Origin: CANDYO01 sp049653745
GTDB taxonomy: Bacteria > Pseudomonadota > Alphaproteobacteria > Rickettsiales > CANDYO01
NCBI GenBank assembly: GCA_049653745.1
Contig: JBASGW010000071.1
Span: forward strand, 1 to 28,802
Direction: 5' to 3'
DNA length: 28,802 bases
The position numbers and the translations under genes were made by a program. The notes beneath the pieces are model-generated. The model was given only the letters and a program-made list of their open reading frames with translations. It was not told where the DNA came from and searched no databases. Position 1 is the first letter of the stretch. Every line of letters starts with the position of its first letter. Shown piece by piece: positions 15,301-23,107 of the stretch.

Positions 15301-16965
15301 CTATCTTTTTTGTTCAAATATTGCTTCTGGGAATAGAATATTATCACCATCGACATTACCGAATGTATACACTACTTCCATGTAAATATCTTTTAATTTA
15401 TTAACATCAATTTCTTTCAAACGCAATAATTCTTCCTCAACTCTTTCAATAAATGATATTAAAATTTTATGATTGGCTTTAGCTGCTACCAGATTAAAAC
15501 TTATATCCATTAAATTTTGTTTTTGCTGAACTATATTTAATATTCCATAAAAATCATATTTATAATTAAATTCCTGTAAGTTTGCTGGTTTGAAGCGTTT
15601 TTTCACAAAAACTCCACCCTTTTCTTTAAGCAAATAAAATGATGCCAATATCTTTGCAACTTCTATATCCTTTATCTCTATTTTTTTTGGCAAGTAATTC
15701 AAAAGATCTTGATCGTTGATTGATTTAATCTCAAAAAATAAATTAGCATTTATCCACATCTCTTCAGATAATTGATCGTTATTAAGGTAAATAATTTGTG
15801 GTATTTGAGCTAAATTCTTAAATGGTATTTGAGTGGGGAAATTATTTCTATATAAATCCTGAAAATTTAAATATATATGCCTTTGTTGGTTAAAAACCTC
15901 CACCTCATCATCTAATATAAATTCAAAATTAAAAAGACTCCGAGTAAAACCCCAATTCTCTATTAAAGAATTTTCTTTGTCATAGTGATGAATACTCTTA
16001 GTTTCAGGCCTAATTATCACTTTATATAAATAATTATAATCAACTGGATATATCGGCATATTATATCCTAAAGGTAAAATAATGGCTTTATCCTTTATCA
16101 TGCTATCTCCTTCTAACAAAGCTGCAAACACGGCTTCAGTGAAAGGTAACATAGTTCTTTGTACGGCAAGGTGATGCTTAGATCTTGATGGCTTACTTGA
16201 ATGCTGTGCAAATTTTTTTAAAAAATTATTTTTATTAAAGACCCAGTCTTTTCTAATTATTTTTAAAGTATCTAATAATATAGGATTATTAGGCACTGCG
16301 CCAATCATAGAATTAGCAATTTGTACAAATCCTTTATTAATTACAAAGGGTTCAATATTTGCATAAAAACTATATTTATGGTGAAGCTCATCAAAGCTTG
16401 CTAAACATTCATAATCTGCATCCACATACAGTCCACCATATTTATATAAAATTTCATATCTTGCTATATCAGCTTTCTCTGCATAACTTTCTGCTTGATT
16501 ATAAAGATCTTGGCTTAAAAAATTTTCCTTCAAAATTGCCTTCTCATCCCATAATTTTATTTCCCATAACGGATGAAATTTCCGCCATGTTTCTAAATAA
16601 TATTGATAATTTTGAGGAAGACTCTTATTACCTAGCCAAATTATGTGAATGATCTTGGGAATAATTTCTTTTTCTTGATAAGTAATTTTGCTTGGTTTCA
16701 ATGAATCGTAATTATTTCTTAATAATTTTAATTGTATTCCTACTTCTTTATCTGATTTAATAAAATAAACATCATATTTTTTTAAAAAATCAAAACCATT
16801 AGAAACATTAAAGTCAACATCCTCTAAATTATGATTTATTTTTATAGGAATAAGGGATTTATCTTCGCTAAAGAAAATGATCTTCACACTTAATCCAACT
16901 AACAAGAGTATTATTAAAATCATTATTAAACCTGGGTATATTTTTTCTATACCTTTAGTTGACAT
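15301..16965 (-). CDS. Membrane-anchored GT32 glycosyltransferase with a second, degenerate GT32-like half
   Basis: 554 residues: anchor helix (11-32), then a complete GT32/OCH1-like domain, with IPKIIHIIWLG (102-112), ADIARYEILYKYGGLYVDAD (165-184, catalytic D182-A-D184) and SIHHYDKENSLIENWGF near 324-340 as the closing block. Residues about 385-515 repeat the same layout: IPQIIYL, then AKILASFYLLKEKGGVFVKK, KYDFYGILN and NLVAAKANHKILISF, but the D-x-D is replaced by K455-K-R457. The second half is therefore probably non-catalytic. The start codon overlaps a possible phaC start on the other strand (CATG); an in-frame ATG at 16923 with an AGG seven bases upstream is an alternative start that would shorten the N-terminus by 14 residues. 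It is the first gene of the minus-strand glycan locus. Confidence 0.85.
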   Translation of the reverse strand: MSTKGIEKIYPGLIMILIILLLVGLSVKIIFFSEDKSLIPIKINHNLEDVDFNVSNGFDFLKKYDVYFIKSDKEVGIQLKLLRNNYDSLKPSKITYQEKEIIPKIIHIIWLGNKSLPQNYQYYLETWRKFHPLWEIKLWDEKAILKENFLSQDLYNQAESYAEKADIARYEILYKYGGLYVDADYECLASFDELHHKYSFYANIEPFVINKGFVQIANSMIGAVPNNPILLDTLKIIRKDWVFNKNNFLKKFAQHSSKPSRSKHHLAVQRTMLPFTEAVFAALLEGDSMIKDKAIILPLGYNMPIYPVDYNYLYKVIIRPETKSIHHYDKENSLIENWGFTRSLFNFEFILDDEVEVFNQQRHIYLNFQDLYRNNFPTQIPFKNLAQIPQIIYLNNDQLSEEMWINANLFFEIKSINDQDLLNYLPKKIEIKDIEVAKILASFYLLKEKGGVFVKKRFKPANLQEFNYKYDFYGILNIVQQKQNLMDISFNLVAAKANHKILISFIERVEEELLRLKEIDVNKLKDIYMEVVYTFGNVDGDNILFPEAIFEQKR

Positions 16966-17017
16966 GCCTTCTTTTTACTCATATTGTTGGTTGGAAAATT
17001 TTATACCAGTTTATTAT

Positions 17018-18796
17018 ATGGAACGATATCCAATTGAAGAATTATCAAAAAACTTATTAACTATAGCTAACAAATATTTTGATGTATACCAAAAACTTAG
17101 TAAAAAAGATCTTACTAGCAATAATATATTAAGTAACGATCCGTTACAACTAAGTAAATTATTGATAAAACTAGGTAATAAAGTTTTAAATGACCCTGAC
17201 TTGCTAATAAAATATCAAATTAGTTTTTTTAAAGGACAATTAGAAACAATAGAAAGCGTTCTTAATTCCTATACCAATCATTGGAATGGCGATCAAACAA
17301 AACAGGACAAAAGATTTAAAAATAAAGTTTGGCAAGAAAACTCAACTTTTATATGGCTTAAGGATGCTTACTATACCTATAACAACTGGGTAGAGTCTAT
17401 TATAAATGACTTGCCTAAAGACGATTTCACAGCCCTAGAAATTAGAAGATTAAATTTTATTGTAAAGCTTTTTCTAGATGCAATTTCTCCCAGCAATTTT
17501 CCAGCTACTAATCCAGAAGTAATCAATGTTTTTTATGAAACTTCAGGAGAAAATTTTATAAAAGGATTAGATAATTTATTTAAAGACATAGAAGCTAGCA
17601 CTAATTCTTTACACATCAATAATAACGACGCCTCTAAATTTATTCTTGGTAAAAATATAGCCGCCACAAAAGGAAAAATAGTTTTTCAAAATGAAATAAT
17701 GCAGCTTATACATTATAACTCCCTAACCACAAAGCAGTATGAAACGCCTATATTAATAGTTTCTCCCTTTATAAATAAATATTATATAATGGATTTGCAG
17801 CAAGAAAACTCTTTAGTAAAATGGTTGTTGGAGCAAAATTATAACGTGTTTCTAATTTCATGGGTTAACCCCAATAAGACGCATGCTCACAATAATTTTT
17901 CTGACTATATGCTTAACGGCCCTATTGCAGCTGTTGATTATTTATCAAATAATCTTGGATTTAATCAAATTCATGCAATTGGTTATTGCATAGGTGGAAC
18001 TTTGTTAGCCACAGCTTTAGCATATATGAAGCAACTAGGTGATGATAGAATTAAAACAGCCAGCTTTTTTACAACTTTAATAGATTTTGAGAATGCTGGC
18101 GATCTATCTATATTTGTAGATGATCATTTCCTCAGTGAAGTTGCTAAATACATGGAAAGCATTGGAGGATATGTTGACGGAAGAGATATGGCAACAGTTT
18201 TTAACTTATTGAGATCTAATGATATGATCTGGCCATATTATATCAATAACTATTTGCTTGGAAAAGAGAATTTTCCTTTTGATATTCTCTATTGGAATGA
18301 AGATTCAGTTCGCATTCCTATGGACCTACACCTATTCTATTTAAAGAATATGTATAAGGATAATCTATTAAAAATTCCAGGAGGAATAGTAATTAACAAT
18401 ATTCCCATTGATATTAGCAAGATTAACATTCCTTGCTTTTGTATAGCAACAAAAGGAGATCACATTGTTCCATGGGATAACGCCTTTACATCTGCAAAGT
18501 TATTTTCTGCACCCGTTACTTTTGTTTTAGCTGATTCTGGTCATGTTGCAGGAATTATTAACCATCCTAATCAAAATCGCTATAAATATTGGTATAATGA
18601 ACAAAACTTTAACCAATTTAAAGAATCTACAGAATGGCTTAATAACAGCAATGAATTTCAAGGATCTTGGTGGCCCTTCTGGAGTCAATGGGCGCAGAAG
18701 TTTTCTGGCAACTTAATTCAAACTCAATTGCAAGAGGAAAACACCCATAATATTATTGAAGATGCTCCTGGAAGCTATGTTAAAATTAAATATTAG
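17018..18796 (+). CDS. phaC: Class I polyhydroxyalkanoate synthase
   Basis: Polymerises 3-hydroxyacyl-CoA into PHA granules. From ATG 17018 the protein has 592 residues, close to the typical class I length, with the lipase-box-like G-Y-C-I-G-G and nucleophile at C324, matching the family position (C319 in Cupriavidus). The other catalytic residues are the Asp in GDHIVPWDNAF and the His in SGHVAGIINHP. The N-terminal PhaC domain includes the FKNKVWQENSTFIWLKDAYY block. The frame is open further upstream, with ATGs at 16964 (610 residues) and 16877; 16877 lies deep in the divergent GT32 gene and is unlikely. No clear ribosome site marks either remaining start. No phaA, phaB or phasin gene is adjacent. 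Confidence 0.93.
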   Translation: MERYPIEELSKNLLTIANKYFDVYQKLSKKDLTSNNILSNDPLQLSKLLIKLGNKVLNDPDLLIKYQISFFKGQLETIESVLNSYTNHWNGDQTKQDKRFKNKVWQENSTFIWLKDAYYTYNNWVESIINDLPKDDFTALEIRRLNFIVKLFLDAISPSNFPATNPEVINVFYETSGENFIKGLDNLFKDIEASTNSLHINNNDASKFILGKNIAATKGKIVFQNEIMQLIHYNSLTTKQYETPILIVSPFINKYYIMDLQQENSLVKWLLEQNYNVFLISWVNPNKTHAHNNFSDYMLNGPIAAVDYLSNNLGFNQIHAIGYCIGGTLLATALAYMKQLGDDRIKTASFFTTLIDFENAGDLSIFVDDHFLSEVAKYMESIGGYVDGRDMATVFNLLRSNDMIWPYYINNYLLGKENFPFDILYWNEDSVRIPMDLHLFYLKNMYKDNLLKIPGGIVINNIPIDISKINIPCFCIATKGDHIVPWDNAFTSAKLFSAPVTFVLADSGHVAGIINHPNQNRYKYWYNEQNFNQFKESTEWLNNSNEFQGSWWPFWSQWAQKFSGNLIQTQLQEENTHNIIEDAPGSYVKIKY

Positions 18797-18891
18797 ATGA
18801 GTAACAATCTTTACTAATTATTAAAGAATTATATGTTAAACTATTATTTAGGTTTTGATTCTAGATGAATTAATGTATAGAGGAGTTTACA

Positions 18892-20514
18892 ATGAAGGTT
18901 ACAACAAAAGTTTTATATCTTAGAATAATAGCAATATTGTTAGTAATAATTCTAGGTTATCATTCTTACACCAACACTTATGCGTATAATAATTTTGTTG
19001 AAAAATTAAATGAGGCAGATAATTTAACTGCGTCTTACTATCAAAGAAGCGTAATTAATCGTAACATTAATAGCAATATCTGGAGAGCTGTTTATCTTAG
19101 CAGCAAAAATCTTACAAATGAAATTCAATCCATAAATGATGAACTAAATAAATACACCGATCAAAACTATTATAACTCAACAACAAGCAATAGCTCTTCA
19201 GATTTTGCAATATATTTGAATGCAGCAAAACAAGTAATGAACTCTTTAGGTAGCCCAAATTTAGAAAATAGTCTAAATTTATTTCAGTCAGCATTTAATG
19301 GAACAGCTGCAGAAAATAATCATCTTTATGCTCAATTAAATGATTTAAACATTGAAAATCAAAAAATCAGCAATAGCTTATTAAAAGAATCTTTTAATAA
19401 AAGCCTTATTACAATAATTGCAGTTATTTTAATTTGCTCTATCTCCATTTACACTCATTTTAATGTATTCTCTCCATTAAACAGCATAATTCAAGCAACA
19501 GGACGCATTATACATAATAATAATACAGAACCTGTGCCATTTACTGATAGAGCAGATTTCTTAGGAGATTTAGCTAAAACTATTGAATTACTACGCACAA
19601 CTAATTTAGAAAAAGAAAAATTTGAAGCACAGTCTAAAATTGAATCAAAAAATTCAGAAGACATTCGAAAAAGCTCAACATTTAATCTCTCAAATAACTT
19701 TGAAACTAGCGTTAAAGGTATAGTTGATGTAGTTGCCTCTGCTGTTGAAAAAATGAATATAACTTCAAAAGAACTAGGAAAGTTAACAGCAAACACACAG
19801 AATGAAACCACCCTTCTTTCAACCACCTCACTTGAAACCAAAGCTAATATTGAAGAAGTTTCTAAAGCTACAGCTGAATTTAGCTCAGCTGCTAATGAAA
19901 TTAGCACTCAAGTAACTAACTCGCTTGAATATGCTAGAAGAGCAGCCGAACAAACGGATAAAATTAATACGGTGGTTCTTGATTTAGAAACAAAAGCTTC
20001 AGCAGTTAGTGGCATTATTGATATCATCAATAATATTACTTCACAAATAGATCTTTTAGCACTAAATGCAACAATTGAAGCGGCAAGAGCTGGAGAAATG
20101 GGCAAGGGCTTTGCTGTGGTGGCCAACGAAGTAAAAGCCTTAGCAACCCAGACCTCAAAAGCTACCGAACAAATTAATTTCCAAGTATCTGGTATTCAAC
20201 TTTCCACTAGCAAAGCGGTTGCCTCAATTCAAGAAATCACTGAATCGGTAAAAACTATTAATCAGAATTCTGAATCAATTACTGAAGCCGTTAAAAAACA
20301 AAATACTACTTCTTCCTTCATTGCAGATAGTATCTCAAAAGTTGCCTCAATGTTTAATTCGGTTAGCTCTAGCATAGATAAAGTTTCTAGCTCTTCTAAT
20401 CATTATGGCAACACAGCAAATCAGATAATGTCTGTGGCAGAAGATTTATCAAAACAATCTAATATTCTACAAAATGAAGTAAATAAATTTCTTTCAAATC
20501 TAAAACTACACTAA
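18892..20514 (+). CDS. Methyl-accepting chemotaxis-type transmembrane receptor
   Basis: 540 residues: helix 1 (10-25), a periplasmic four-helix-type domain (about 30-165), helix 2 (171-189), a HAMP segment (about 192-240), and a cytoplasmic signalling coiled coil. The conserved hairpin tip is present: NITSQIDLLALNATIEAARA (381-400), then GFAVVANEVKALATQT. The tip is the binding site for CheA/CheW in chemotaxis systems. A strong GAGGAG ribosome site lies six bases before the ATG. No che or flagellar gene is nearby in this window, so the partner is unseen. It is the last gene before a bidirectional terminator shared with ndk. Reduced intracellular bacteria usually lack such receptors. Confidence 0.92.
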   Translation: MKVTTKVLYLRIIAILLVIILGYHSYTNTYAYNNFVEKLNEADNLTASYYQRSVINRNINSNIWRAVYLSSKNLTNEIQSINDELNKYTDQNYYNSTTSNSSSDFAIYLNAAKQVMNSLGSPNLENSLNLFQSAFNGTAAENNHLYAQLNDLNIENQKISNSLLKESFNKSLITIIAVILICSISIYTHFNVFSPLNSIIQATGRIIHNNNTEPVPFTDRADFLGDLAKTIELLRTTNLEKEKFEAQSKIESKNSEDIRKSSTFNLSNNFETSVKGIVDVVASAVEKMNITSKELGKLTANTQNETTLLSTTSLETKANIEEVSKATAEFSSAANEISTQVTNSLEYARRAAEQTDKINTVVLDLETKASAVSGIIDIINNITSQIDLLALNATIEAARAGEMGKGFAVVANEVKALATQTSKATEQINFQVSGIQLSTSKAVASIQEITESVKTINQNSESITEAVKKQNTTSSFIADSISKVASMFNSVSSSIDKVSSSSNHYGNTANQIMSVAEDLSKQSNILQNEVNKFLSNLKLH

Positions 20515-20521
20515 AAATAAA

Positions 20522-20553
20522 AAAGGTCCTGCTACTTGAGTAACAGGACCTTT
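20522..20553. terminator. Bidirectional intrinsic terminator
   Basis: Perfect 10-bp stem aaaggtcctg (20522-20531) and caggaccttt (20544-20553), with a loop that can pair three more bases. The A-rich run before it gives a T tract on the minus strand for ndk, and TTTA follows on the plus strand for the receptor gene. Confidence 0.9.
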
Positions 20554-20576
20554 ACTTCATCTATTAGAAGAATAAC

Positions 20577-20993
20577 CTAGCCTACAATTTCTGCAGGTTC
20601 AAAGAAAAAGTTAATTTCAATAAGCGCATTCTCATCACTATCAGAACCATGAGCAGTGTTTCTTTCAATATCTAAAGCTAATTCTTTACGAATAGTTCCA
20701 GCTTCAGCATTAGCAGGGTTGGTAGCTCCCATAACTGTACGATATCTTGCAACCGCATCTTCTCCTTCTAATACCTGCACAACTACCGGTCCAGAGATCA
20801 TAAATTTTACTAAATCACTGAAAAATGGACGCTCTGCATGCACCGCATAAAAACCTTCAGCTTGCTCTTGAGTAAGATGAATTCTTTTTTGAGCAACAAT
20901 ACGTAACCCAGCAGCTTCAATAATAGCATTAACTTTACCGGTAATATTACGTTCTGTAGCATCTGGTTTAATAATCGAAAAAGTTCTAGACAT
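20577..20993 (-). CDS. ndk: Nucleoside diphosphate kinase
   Basis: 138 residues, the normal length. It balances NTP and dNTP pools by phosphotransfer through a phospho-histidine. Visible marks: TFSIIKPDA at the start (residues 4-12), GPVVVQVLEG, RTVMGATNPANAEAGTIR, and the active-site RNTAHGSDS with H115. An AAGGA site lies about eight bases before the ATG. It is a single-gene unit between a shared 3' terminator and its own promoter region, and it has no unusual residues. Confidence 0.97.
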   Translation of the reverse strand: MSRTFSIIKPDATERNITGKVNAIIEAAGLRIVAQKRIHLTQEQAEGFYAVHAERPFFSDLVKFMISGPVVVQVLEGEDAVARYRTVMGATNPANAEAGTIRKELALDIERNTAHGSDSDENALIEINFFFEPAEIVG

Positions 20994-21046
20994 ATTTTTT
21001 TCCTTACAATAATAAAAATAATTTTAAGTATAGTTATACAAGTTAC

Positions 21047-21074
21047 AAAATAAGGATATTCCTCAAGAAGTCAA
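21047..21074 (-). promoter_or_regulatory. Candidate ndk promoter
   Basis: Minus-strand TTGACT (21069-21074), 16-base spacer, TATTTT (21047-21052), about 55 bases before the ndk ATG. The box is part of TTGACTTCTTG, which is identical to the one upstream of the outer membrane protein gene at 11950-11960. Confidence 0.45.
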
Positions 21075-21255
21075 CATCGTAATAAAAACTCATCTTAAAA
21101 ATTAGTTCTTACTCTTAGAATAAGTTAGATAGTTATGTAGCTTTTAGTCACTAAATAATTTAAATTTCTTTACTGATAAAGATAATTTTGTTATCTTCCT
21201 TAAGTAGAATATATTAAATATTAACTCAATTAACTAATTTAAAAGGTGCTATACT

Positions 21256-21486
21256 ATGAAAAACTTAATTAAATCTTTCTTATTTATCTCTACCATTCTT
21301 TCTGCAACAGCATTATTTGCAGATACAGCAACTACTTCTACAAAAGATGCAACATCTACATCTTCAGAAACAAAATTAGAAAAATTAAAAACTGAAGTTA
21401 AAGATGATTTTGATAAAGCAAAGGAATATGTAACTAAAAAAGTAAGTAAAGAAGATAAAAAATCTTCTGATGAAGTAGCTAAATAA
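21256..21486 (+). CDS. Small secreted Lys/Thr/Ser-rich protein
   Basis: 76 residues: a signal peptide (MKNLIKSFLFISTILSATAL, cleavage near FA-DT at 22-23), a Thr/Ser stretch, then a charged, probably helical or disordered tail rich in Lys, Asp and Glu (KLEKLKTEVKDDFDKAKEYV). An AAGGTG site nine bases upstream and a clear intrinsic terminator 20 bases after the stop support a real, independently transcribed gene. No family is recognised. It would be released in the periplasm or outside the cell. An 83-residue frame on the other strand over the same bases is a shadow. Confidence 0.8.
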   Translation: MKNLIKSFLFISTILSATALFADTATTSTKDATSTSSETKLEKLKTEVKDDFDKAKEYVTKKVSKEDKKSSDEVAK

Positions 21487-21507
21487 TAAATACTTATCAT
21501 AGAAATT

Positions 21508-21537
21508 AAGGAGAGCTCTTTTGAACTCTCCTTTTTT
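21508..21537 (+). terminator. Intrinsic terminator of the small secreted-protein gene
   Basis: Stem aaggagag (21508-21515) and ctctcctt (21526-21533), with six T residues from 21532. The convergent ArgB-like gene ends 22 bases further on. Confidence 0.88.
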
Positions 21538-21559
21538 AAAATAGGTAAACTATATAAAT

Positions 21560-22423
21560 TTATTTTACTCTTGTGCCATTTTGGTTATCAGTAAATAGCT
21601 CTAACATTAATGAATGAGGAACTCTTCCATCAATAATATGCGCTTCTTCGGTGTTCTGTTCAGAAGACATAAATATGGCTTTTAATACACCTGATAGCGA
21701 TGTCTCTTTCACCTCTTCAGTAACCATTTTAGTAACTTTAGCAATATCCACATCACTTATAATATCACCATTCTCATCTTCAATACCTGGAGAATTAGTA
21801 ATAAAAACTATCTTAGAAGCACTTAATACCGCAGCAATGGCTCCAGCTATATCGTTAGAATCAATTTTATAGGTTCTATTATCTTCTCCTATAGCTATAG
21901 GAGTAATCACTGGAATAATGTCACTTTCTTCTAAAAGTAATAAGATATCAGGATTCATCAAAGCTAACTCTCCAAGAAATCCAAAATTCAAAACTTTATC
22001 ACTTAAATTAGTATCATAGCGCGCAATTTTAGATCTTCTAGCAATCATAAAATGACTATCTTTTCCAGAAATACCAATAGCACTTCCACCAGCTAAATTA
22101 ATTTGAGAAACTATTTTTTTATTCACATAACCCGAAAGAACCATCTCAACAATTTCTACTGAAGCCTGATCTACAGTACTTAAATTAGCTGAATTTCCTT
22201 TGAAAGAAACTTTTTCCATCATTGAATTAACAATATTAGAGCCATCATGAACAACAATAACATTAATTCCTGCATTTTTTATCATTACCACATCTTCAGC
22301 AAAAGCTTTAAGAAGATCTGGATCTTCAAGTAAATCCCCGTCACATTTAATTACAAAAGTTGTATCTTTATATTTTTTTAATTCGTCAAAAGCTTTTGAA
22401 AGTATTTGTAAAGGGTTTATCAT
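21560..22423 (-). CDS. argB: Divergent ArgB-like amino-acid kinase (acetylglutamate kinase family)
   Basis: 287 residues over the whole acetylglutamate kinase length. Retained: the EMVLSGYVNKKIVSQIN block (93-109), AGGSAIGISGKDS (111-123), GFLGEL (148-153) and the C-terminal HIIDGRVPHSLMLELFTDN (262-280). Lost or changed: the K-x-G-G of the first loop is KCDG (26-29); HGGG is HDGS (59-62); the GLRVTD substrate loop reads NLSTVD (80-85); NINAD is KIDSND (186-191); and GGMIPK is SGVLKA (244-249). Several of these bind acetylglutamate or phosphates in known enzymes, so normal ArgB activity is doubtful. No other arginine gene is in the window. It follows engB by six bases, so it is probably co-transcribed with it. 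Confidence 0.8.
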   Translation of the reverse strand: MINPLQILSKAFDELKKYKDTTFVIKCDGDLLEDPDLLKAFAEDVVMIKNAGINVIVVHDGSNIVNSMMEKVSFKGNSANLSTVDQASVEIVEMVLSGYVNKKIVSQINLAGGSAIGISGKDSHFMIARRSKIARYDTNLSDKVLNFGFLGELALMNPDILLLLEESDIIPVITPIAIGEDNRTYKIDSNDIAGAIAAVLSASKIVFITNSPGIEDENGDIISDVDIAKVTKMVTEEVKETSLSGVLKAIFMSSEQNTEEAHIIDGRVPHSLMLELFTDNQNGTRVK

Positions 22424-22429
22424 AATAAC

Positions 22430-23107
22430 TTAACCTAACATTGCATTATAAATATAAGCCCTAAGATCTTTTATACCTTGCAATTGCTTACTACTGGTGA
22501 GCACAATCTCAGGGAACATTGCTGGATGCTTAGTATGATTCTCTTGAGCATATTTAATTATTGAATTAATTTGTTCTTTATTTGTTTTATCCATTTTAGT
22601 TAAAATAACTTGGTAGGACACACCCTGCTTATCTAAAACCATCATAAATTCTAGGTCATTTTTTTTAAACCCATGCCTCGAGTCAATAAGTAAAAATAAA
22701 CGTTTTAAGCTTACTCTATTTTTAATATAACCTAAACTCATTCTTTCCCAAGCTTTTACCAGATTCTTTGGTGCTTTTGCGAACCCATAACCTGGCAAAT
22801 CAACCAACCTTAATCTATCGCTAAGATTAAAGAAGTTCACTTGCTGAGTGCGCCCAGGAGTAACCGAAACTCTTGCAAGCTTTTTATATTTAACTAAAGC
22901 ATTGAGTAAACTAGACTTTCCAACATTTGATCTTCCTATAAAAGCAAATTCAGGTAAATGACTCGTTGGGAATAAATTAAAATCAGTAATACCAATTTCA
23001 AACTGACAAGAACCACTGAAGCAACGCTCTGCTTCAGTGGCTATCTCTAGACTTATACTTAGTTCTTGTTGAGTAAGGTTAATTGCTTTGCTATCCTTTA
23101 CTTCCAT
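22430..23107 (-). CDS. engB: Ribosome-biogenesis GTPase EngB/YihA
   Basis: 225-residue TRAFAC GTPase needed for large-subunit assembly. G1 is GRSNVGKSS (58-66), the G2 region TPGRTQQVNFF (83-93), G3 DLPGYGFA (103-110), G4 TKMD (170-173), and G5 TSSK near 205. The ATG overlaps the pnp stop (TAATG), and GAGGAAG lies 11-13 bases upstream. Length and motifs are standard. Confidence 0.95.
   Translation of the reverse strand: MEVKDSKAINLTQQELSISLEIATEAERCFSGSCQFEIGITDFNLFPTSHLPEFAFIGRSNVGKSSLLNALVKYKKLARVSVTPGRTQQVNFFNLSDRLRLVDLPGYGFAKAPKNLVKAWERMSLGYIKNRVSLKRLFLLIDSRHGFKKNDLEFMMVLDKQGVSYQVILTKMDKTNKEQINSIIKYAQENHTKHPAMFPEIVLTSSKQLQGIKDLRAYIYNAMLG

Noticed and set aside
16877..17017. Longest upstream extension of phaC
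   Set aside because: It would overlap the divergent GT32 gene by 89 bases and exceed the usual family length; those bases code for the GT32 anchor.
21249..21500. 83-residue minus-strand frame
   Set aside because: It is a shadow of the small secreted-protein gene, which has its own signal peptide, ribosome site and terminator.
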